A stretch of 64,000 nt of DNA from Flagellimonas sp. CMM7 (GTDB lineage Bacteria > Bacteroidota > Bacteroidia > Flavobacteriales > Flavobacteriaceae), in assembly GCF_021390195.1 (NCBI RefSeq), contig NZ_CP090003.1:1910001-1974000 (forward strand), in the 5' to 3' direction. Shown in pieces: positions 58,891 through 64,000 of this stretch. How positions within the stretch are numbered: position 1 is the first letter of the stretch; each line of letters opens with the position of its first letter. The position numbers and the translations under genes are program-made. The notes beneath the pieces were generated by a model. That model ran no database searches and was not told the DNA's origin. It worked only from the letters and a program-made list of their open reading frames with translations.

Positions 58891-58915
58891 AAAGCCATTT
58901 TATCTATTGGAAAGA
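58779..58915 (+). repeat. 16-bp direct repeat, two copies
   Basis: TTATCTATTGGAAAGA at 58779-58794 recurs exactly at 58900-58915. The first copy is inside the small membrane ORF and the second just after its stop. The copies are 121 bases apart and their flanks differ. Confidence 0.7.
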
Positions 58916-59292
58916 GAAAAAGACTCGATTCTAAAATGTGATAAGACCCGAGTCTTAACTTTCAACGAAAAACACTTTTCAATGTATCGATACTGATAAA
59001 GTGGGATAAGTTCTGTGTTCTCAAATGAAGACTTTAAAAGTATGGCTCGGTAGATGACAATCTATTGACCGACATTAGGTCTAAAAACCTGAATTTCCAT
59101 CAAATACCGCTTCGGAGCTGACCGATAGGGCCTTTATCAAATAAAGTCTAAGTCCTAAGCTTTGAATAGCGTATAATTCGCCCTTATCAGTTTGGTCATA
59201 GTTGACAACTATTGAGGTATTCCCTCGATAAGAAGTTAGCAAATAAATATAGAACTGGATATCATATCTATGAAAACTACGGATGCTAAACC

Positions 59293-59345
59293 AAGGGGGA
59301 TAGCAAGGGGGATAGCGAGAGGGTAGCACGCTAAAGCGGTGCTAC
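59293..59345. repeat. Tandem 12-bp repeat plus hairpin
   Basis: AAGGGGGATAGC is repeated at 59293-59304 and 59305-59316, with a partial third copy ending GAGGGTAGC. It runs into an inverted repeat GTAGCAC (59323-59329) and GTGCTAC (59339-59345), with an inner GC/GC pair, a TAAA loop and one bulged G. No T-run follows, so it is not a plain terminator. It may be a transfer or replication site, or a recombination remnant. Confidence 0.65.
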
Positions 59346-59881
59346 GTTGTACAATTTCTGCCCAAAAGGCCAGTAAAACCAGTACTTTTTAGCGATTCAT
59401 TCTCTTAAGGCTAGTTTCATTTTTTGCTGTAAAAACCCTGGGAACACCTTAAAACATTGAAAAAGGTTACAGTAAAATCTAATAATTGTGAGCAAAGCAA
59501 CGGTGCTTTTAAGCCAACCCCAATGGATAGACTAACCATTATTTTCTTTTGGTCTTTTTTGGGAAATTGGGTCAAATCCTTTGGGAAGACTTATAAACAG
59601 AGTAAAAAGTTGACCCAATTTGCTTTGAATTAGAACCTTTGCCTCGCTCAGTAGTATTAGTTTGTGTAAGTATTTGGGACGCTTGCAGCGTAAAACGAAG
59701 TTTCACTCGCTTTTTTATCATTCCATTGAAAACCTTAAGACTATTTTGATTATGCAAAGCATGAACATGTTCTTAATCCCTTATTTAATAATTTTTTCCT
59801 AACAATTATTTAATTGGAAACCTATCAATTCTCGATTAAAAAAGTGAGTAATTTGAAACATAATTTTATTATTTGTAAACA

Positions 59882-61180
59882 TTGGCGTTATTCAAACGTA
59901 TATCGGAGAGATACAATAAGACTCTATTTGTGCTGCACGCTTCCCTCGCAGCATTTGGGACCTATTTTTGCATGTACGCCTACAGAAAGCCCTTTACCGC
60001 AGCGACATTTGAGGGATTAAGCTTCATAGGTGTCGACTACAAAATATTGTTGATAGTCGCCCAGGTATTGGGATATGCACTATCAAAGTTTATTGGTATA
60101 AAGTTAATCTCCGAATTAAGGTCAAACAAGCGATTGTTGTTCCTACTTCTGTTCATTGCAGTTGCCGAAATAGCGTTGTTCTTTTTTGCTTGGGTTCCCG
60201 CTCCCTATAACATTTTGTTCATGTTTTTGAACGGCATCCCTTTAGGGATGATATGGGGTATTGTGTTTTCCTGCTTGGAGGGAAGAAGGGTAACCGATAT
60301 TTTAGGAATAGCGCTATGCGCCAGCTTTATTGTTTCGAGCGGGGTGGTGAAATCTGTCGGAGTTTATGTAATGACCTCATGGGGAGTTAGTGAACTTTGG
60401 ATGCCTTTTGTAACCGGAACCTTATTCTTGTTGCCTTTGGTGCTGTTTTCATTATGGCTTCAACGAGTCCCTCCACCAACTACAAAAGATATCGAACAGC
60501 GTGTGGAACGTATTCCAATGAGTAAAGAAGACAGAATCAAACTTGTAAAAAATTTCTTTTTCCCATTGTCGATAATTGTGCTCTTCTACACTTTCTTGAC
60601 GGCATTCAGGGATTTTAGAGACAATTTTGCCAGAGAACTTTGGGACAGTATTGGTTATGAAGGGGATGCCTCTGTTTTCTCCACCTCCGAAATTGCAATC
60701 GCCATTACAGTGCTGGTTATTATCGGCTCTCTTTTCTATATCAAAGACAACCTCAAAGCTCTTTTCGCTTATCATTCGCTGCTTTTATTGGGAACTGTGG
60801 TACTTGGCTTGGCTACATTACTCTTTCAAGCAGGGCTTTTGAACCCCTTTCTATGGATGGTACTTACCGGCTTTGGACTTTACATATGTTATGTCCCCTT
60901 TAACTGCCTCTTTTTTGATCGATTTATTGCCACCTTCAGAATAAGGGGCAATTCTGGTTTCCTAATTTATATTGCCGACGCTTTTGGATACGTAGGAAGT
61001 GTTCTTGTTCTGCTATATAAAAACTTTGGTCAGGCCAATCTTTCTTGGCTTAACTTTTTTATATATGGGGCCTATGTGGTAGCCCTAATTGGAATACTAG
61101 TCACCCTCGCTTCGTTCTTCCATTTAAAATCGAGGCATAAATTGCAAAATTTTAACGAGCACTTATATAATGAACAATAA
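59882..61180 (+). CDS. DUF5690-type MFS-like membrane protein, linked to phosphonate use
   Basis: 432 residues with about 12 membrane helices (LHASLAAFGTYFCMYAYRKPF near the start). A TTG at 59882 begins the frame; no better ATG with the full first helix is seen. This transporter-like family (DUF5690) often sits with phosphonate-catabolism genes. The next gene overlaps it by 11 bases. It may import a phosphonate or export a product; the substrate is not known. Confidence 0.75.
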   Translation: MALFKRISERYNKTLFVLHASLAAFGTYFCMYAYRKPFTAATFEGLSFIGVDYKILLIVAQVLGYALSKFIGIKLISELRSNKRLLFLLLFIAVAEIALFFFAWVPAPYNILFMFLNGIPLGMIWGIVFSCLEGRRVTDILGIALCASFIVSSGVVKSVGVYVMTSWGVSELWMPFVTGTLFLLPLVLFSLWLQRVPPPTTKDIEQRVERIPMSKEDRIKLVKNFFFPLSIIVLFYTFLTAFRDFRDNFARELWDSIGYEGDASVFSTSEIAIAITVLVIIGSLFYIKDNLKALFAYHSLLLLGTVVLGLATLLFQAGLLNPFLWMVLTGFGLYICYVPFNCLFFDRFIATFRIRGNSGFLIYIADAFGYVGSVLVLLYKNFGQANLSWLNFFIYGAYVVALIGILVTLASFFHLKSRHKLQNFNEHLYNEQ

Positions 61181-62336
61181 TAAATACGATGTCATCATTG
61201 TTGGTGGTGGTGTTTTAGGAACTTTTCATGCCTATCACGCACTAAAATTGGGCTTAAAGGTTTGTTTGGTGGAAAAAGACGCCTATCCCAAAGGGGCAAC
61301 TACTCAAAATTTTGGGCAGGTAGTTCCGTCAGGCATGAACATCAAGTGGCAGAAGTACGGTAGGGAAAGTTTACGGATTTATAAGGAAATACAATCCCTA
61401 TTTGATATTACCATCCGCCAGGAAGGAACGGTCTATTTGGCTTCCAATGAAGAGGAAGAGCAACTGTTAGTGGAATTAAGAGCTATCAATAGCAACAACG
61501 ATTATTATTCCAAAATACTCACGCCTACAGAATGCCTAAACCAATATCCGGGATTACAATCAAGTTATGTGAAGGCCGGACTTTACTTTCCTGAAGAGGT
61601 AACGGTAGAACCAAGAACAATGATCCATAGGCTTCAAAGCTATTTAGCGGAATATATGAACCTCGAAATACTTACACATTTTTCCGTCACCTATTGCGAA
61701 AGCATCAACGGAAATATTGAAGTTCACAGCTCCAAAAACCAGAAGCTGATTGCTGAAAAGGTCATTGTCTGTAATGGGAATGATTTCAAAACACTATATC
61801 CTGAAGTTTTTGAAAACAGTGACCTTGAAGTCTCAAAGTTGCAAATGATGCAGACCAAACCCCAGGAAAATTTTACATTAAAAGGATCTATTTTGACAGG
61901 CTGGTCCATAAGAAGGTATGAAGCATTTGCAGAATGTCCTTCCTATCCAACCATAAAAGCTAACGAAGCACTGGATAGCTTGCAAAAAAAGTGGGGAGTA
62001 CATATATTGTTCAAACAAGCCTTTGATGGTTCGGTGATTTTGGGAGATTCGCACCAGTACGCCGATGCCCATCGCATAGATGATCTGGGATTTGATTTGG
62101 ATATGGATATTGACAACTTTATGTTGCAGGAAGCCAAAAAAATATTCCAATTGCCAAATTATGATATTCAGCACAGGTGGTACGGAATGTACTCCCAATG
62201 TAAAACAAAAGATATTTTTAACACCACAATACATAAGAATATTCATATTGTAACCGGCATTGGAGGTAAGGGAATGACAGGTAGTGCCGGATACTCAAAA
62301 AAGAACATCTCCAAAATTTTTAATGCACAACTATAA
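61170..62336 (+). CDS. FAD-dependent oxidoreductase, TIGR03364-like
   Basis: 388 residues. An N-terminal Rossmann motif IIVGGGVLGTFHAYHAL (GGGVLG at 12-17), a DAO-type fold, TTQNFGQVVPSGMN near the flavin, and a C-terminal FAD loop GIGGKGMTGSAG. It resembles the glycine-oxidase-like oxidases found next to phosphonatase genes (TIGR03364). The overlap with DUF5690 and the 3-base gap to the phosphonatase-like gene suggest one operon. It probably oxidises an aminophosphonate or a derivative to phosphonoacetaldehyde. The substrate is inference. Confidence 0.82.
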   Translation: MNNNKYDVIIVGGGVLGTFHAYHALKLGLKVCLVEKDAYPKGATTQNFGQVVPSGMNIKWQKYGRESLRIYKEIQSLFDITIRQEGTVYLASNEEEEQLLVELRAINSNNDYYSKILTPTECLNQYPGLQSSYVKAGLYFPEEVTVEPRTMIHRLQSYLAEYMNLEILTHFSVTYCESINGNIEVHSSKNQKLIAEKVIVCNGNDFKTLYPEVFENSDLEVSKLQMMQTKPQENFTLKGSILTGWSIRRYEAFAECPSYPTIKANEALDSLQKKWGVHILFKQAFDGSVILGDSHQYADAHRIDDLGFDLDMDIDNFMLQEAKKIFQLPNYDIQHRWYGMYSQCKTKDIFNTTIHKNIHIVTGIGGKGMTGSAGYSKKNISKIFNAQL

Positions 62337-62339
62337 TTT

Positions 62340-63026
62340 ATGAAAGATATCAAGCTTACCGTTTTTGACATGGCAGGAACTACGGTGAACGAAAATAACG
62401 TGGTCTACAAAACTGTGCAAAAGGCATTGGGCCATGTTGGGATTGAAGTGGATTTGGATACCGTTTTAGAGTTTGGTGCTGGTAAGGAAAAGTTCAAGGC
62501 CATTGTGGATATAATGAATCACAGCAGTGCCGAAACTGATATTGAAGTAAAAGCGCAAGAGATTTTTACGGTTTTCAAAGATATGCTCAAACAAGCTTAC
62601 GAAGAATTGGAAGTAGCTCCTTATGATGGGGTAGAAGAGCTCTTTCATTCTTTGAGGTCGAATGACATCAAAGTGGTCTTGAACACGGGATACGATTCTA
62701 AAACCGCACAAGGACTGGTTGATAAATTAGGATGGGAAGTGGACAATCAAATTGATGGTTTAATCACAGCTAGCGATGTTGTACATGGAAGACCGTCTTC
62801 TGAAATGATTGACAAGGCCATGGAGTTGTTCCAGATTACAGATGCCTCACAAGTATTGAAGGCTGGGGATTCCATCATAGATATTGAAGAAGGTAAAAAT
62901 GCAAATTGTGGAATTACAGTCGGGGTTTTGACTGGGGCCCATACCCGAGAACAACTTGAAAGTGCCAATCCAACAATGATTTTGGATTCGCTTAAAGAAC
63001 TCGAGAAAGTACTTCTACCTTTTTAG
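62340..63026 (+). CDS. Phosphonatase-like HAD hydrolase (TIGR03351-like)
   Basis: 228 residues. HAD motif I is VFDMAGTTV with nucleophile Asp10; motif II is in VVLNTGYD; a Lys/Arg region with GRPSSEMI (motif III position) and motif IV AGDSIIDIEEGKNAN follow. The cap domain carries GAGKEKFKAI, where the Lys could correspond to the Schiff-base Lys of phosphonoacetaldehyde hydrolase, though the spacing differs by one residue. It should cut the C-P bond of phosphonoacetaldehyde or a related compound. Last gene of the operon. Confidence 0.85.
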   Translation: MKDIKLTVFDMAGTTVNENNVVYKTVQKALGHVGIEVDLDTVLEFGAGKEKFKAIVDIMNHSSAETDIEVKAQEIFTVFKDMLKQAYEELEVAPYDGVEELFHSLRSNDIKVVLNTGYDSKTAQGLVDKLGWEVDNQIDGLITASDVVHGRPSSEMIDKAMELFQITDASQVLKAGDSIIDIEEGKNANCGITVGVLTGAHTREQLESANPTMILDSLKELEKVLLPF

Positions 63027-63029
63027 GGT

Positions 63030-63596
63030 TTATATAAAGAAATAAACCACCAACATTTTGGAGCTCACCTTCCCTTTGTTCATCGGAACGTGGGGAATAC
63101 GTCCATCAAAGAATATGGAATCTCCTTCCTTTAAAAGCACCTGCTGGTCACCAATAAGGTAATAGCATTCCCCTGTGAGGATATACTTGAATTCAAACGC
63201 ATCGGTTATTACCTTTTCACGTTCAGAGTGCGGTTCCACTTCCAAAAGTACACTCTCAAAGCCCACGGAGTTCAATTGCTTGCCAAAAATATAATTATAG
63301 GTAAACCCAACGGCTTCATCCTCTTTCTCAATTACGGTTTGGTCATCTTTTCTGGAAACCAGAAAATTCACCCCATTTACCTTCGGCATTCCATCGAAAA
63401 AGAGGGTCATTTCCGTTTCAAGGGCATCCACAATTTTTAAAAAGACCGGCAATGATGGAATGGTACGACTATTTTCAATACGGGAAATCAACCCCGCCGT
63501 TACTCCAGCCTTCATGGCCACGTCGCTAATTGTTTTTTTGTGATTCTTTCGAGTCTCCTTGATTCTTTTTCCTATATTGATAAGATAATCTTCCAT
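63030..63596 (-). CDS. XRE-family regulator with cupin domain
   Basis: 188 residues. An HTH_3 domain (about 8-60: GKRIKETRKNHKKTISDVAMKAGVTAGLISRIENSR) is followed by a cupin (about 105-185, EPHSEREKVITDAFEFKYILTGECYYLI, DSIFFDGRIPHVPMNKG). Such regulators sense a small ligand in the cupin. It is convergent with the phosphonate operon, with a 3-base gap between the two stop codons, so it may control that operon or the downstream receptor gene. Confidence 0.88.
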   Translation of the reverse strand: MEDYLINIGKRIKETRKNHKKTISDVAMKAGVTAGLISRIENSRTIPSLPVFLKIVDALETEMTLFFDGMPKVNGVNFLVSRKDDQTVIEKEDEAVGFTYNYIFGKQLNSVGFESVLLEVEPHSEREKVITDAFEFKYILTGECYYLIGDQQVLLKEGDSIFFDGRIPHVPMNKGKVSSKMLVVYFFI

Positions 63597-63868
63597 TAGT
63601 ATCTGAATTCCAACATTTTAGTATTTATAACTTTCTTAAAAAATAAGCGTAAGCCTTAACTCATTGTTAAACAATAATATACCAAGTGCTTCATAATACG
63701 CAAGATAGCCTAAAAAAGTGAATATTTGTAAATAATATTAAGCTAACGTAGCTCGATTTGTTTTAACTTTTCGGTATCCATTTTTTAATCTAGATACTCC
63801 CCTCCGTTAACAATGGTGTTGGATATTTGTTGATAAATAATTAACCAAGTTTTACAAATATTCAACAA

Positions 63869-64000
63869 ATGAAAAGAACACTAGTCATGTTTATGCTTGT
63901 CATTCTGGCAAGTTTTATGGGCTATTCCCAAACCACGTTTACGGGAACGGTCTTAGATGAAAATAGCGTACCGATGCCAGGCGCATCCGTAGTTATTAAA
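63869..64000 (+). CDS. TonB-dependent receptor (SusC-like), 5' end only
   Basis: The first 44 codons are present; the gene runs off the window. A signal peptide (MKRTLVMFMLVILASFMGYSQ) is followed by TFTGTVLDENSVPMPGASVVIK, the carboxypeptidase-regulatory-like start of SusC/RagA receptors. It is divergent from the XRE-cupin gene with 272 bases between. It could take up the substrate of the phosphonate operon or a glycan. The rest is needed to say. Confidence 0.75.
   Translation, partial: MKRTLVMFMLVILASFMGYSQTTFTGTVLDENSVPMPGASVVIK

Larger units (their letters stand above)
58152..59881. other. Gene-poor stretch with fragments, repeats and a hairpin
   Basis: 1.7 kb between the integrase and the phosphonate cluster has no long convincing gene. 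It holds a 56-codon membrane-protein ORF (58720-58890), two copies of a 16-bp direct repeat, a tandem 12-bp repeat next to a hairpin (59293-59345), and a short open piece at about 58364-58442 reading GVPGRIGAMSINGNQGI and so on after a stop, which may be a gene remnant. Other frames here have no coding look. This is common beside integrated elements. Confidence 0.6.

Noticed and set aside
59081..59329. 82-codon minus-strand frame over the tandem repeat and hairpin
   Set aside because: The start lies in the repeat DNA and the protein has no family signs. The DNA structure explains the region better.
56703..64000. attR copy of the tRNA 3' end inside the window
   Set aside because: I looked for GGTTCGAGCC and GTGGGACC downstream and found only a weak partial match inside the DUF5690 gene. 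The right end of the element must lie beyond the window.
1..64000. CRISPR array
   Set aside because: No evenly spaced identical repeats with unique spacers were seen. The SprB repeats are coding and diverged.
1..64000. rRNA operon
   Set aside because: No stretch resembles 16S, 23S or 5S rRNA.

Overview
The window looks like chromosome of a marine-type member of the Flavobacteriaceae (Bacteroidota). The evidence is an SprB gliding-adhesin operon with type IX secretion (T9SS) type B C-terminal domains, PorP/SprF-family barrels, several TonB-dependent or beta-barrel outer-membrane proteins, a low-GC sequence with few Shine-Dalgarno sites, and promoter elements of the Bacteroidota form TAnnTTTG upstream of many genes. 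The genus cannot be fixed from the sequence alone.

Layout. 1-19.7 kb: a gliding/adhesin operon in the order known for Flavobacterium johnsoniae sprC-sprD-sprB-sprF. It holds a frameshifted Ig-like secreted protein cut by the window edge, a PorP-like barrel fused to two SPOR-like repeats, a 4800-residue SprB-like adhesin and an SprF-like barrel. 19.7-20.4 kb: folB, a degenerate tRNA-Cys-like sequence, and a normal tRNA-Cys. 20.4-24.0 kb (minus strand): LysE exporter, GIN-domain protein, RNase R. 24.5-26.3 kb: rpiB, a CDF cation exporter and an ElaA-type acetyltransferase. 26.3-28.2 kb (minus strand): a cytosine-5 DNA methyltransferase overlapping a putative PD-(D/E)XK nuclease, a likely restriction-modification pair. 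28.3-31.3 kb: an accessory-looking patch with a cupin, an azoreductase, an ECF41-type sigma factor, a LysE C-terminal remnant and an NTF2-like protein. 31.4-39.1 kb: hydrolases and proteases plus rnpA. 39.2-44.2 kb: SulP transporter and tandem Usp protein, divergent from a CPA1 antiporter. 44.3-48.8 kb: two outer-membrane barrel proteins and a two-component system. 49.0-56.6 kb: housekeeping genes (lepA, dusB, rbfA, mce), an FtsX-like permease and an outer-membrane beta-barrel protein.

56.6-64.0 kb: a tRNA with anticodon CAU is followed directly by inverted and direct repeats and a tyrosine integrase whose first catalytic Arg is Ser, as in IntDOT. A gene-poor 1.7-kb stretch follows, with a small membrane-protein ORF, short direct repeats and a hairpin. 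Next comes a putative phosphonate-use cluster (DUF5690 transporter-like protein, TIGR03364-like FAD oxidoreductase, phosphonatase-like HAD hydrolase), a convergent XRE-cupin regulator and the start of a TonB-dependent receptor. I read this as the left end of a tRNA-associated genomic island continuing past the window.

I did not find a system that is clearly new to science. The best candidates for a closer look are the promoter-bearing tRNA-Cys-like gene with C33, the methyltransferase/nuclease pair, the SPOR-fused PorP-like protein and the island boundary.
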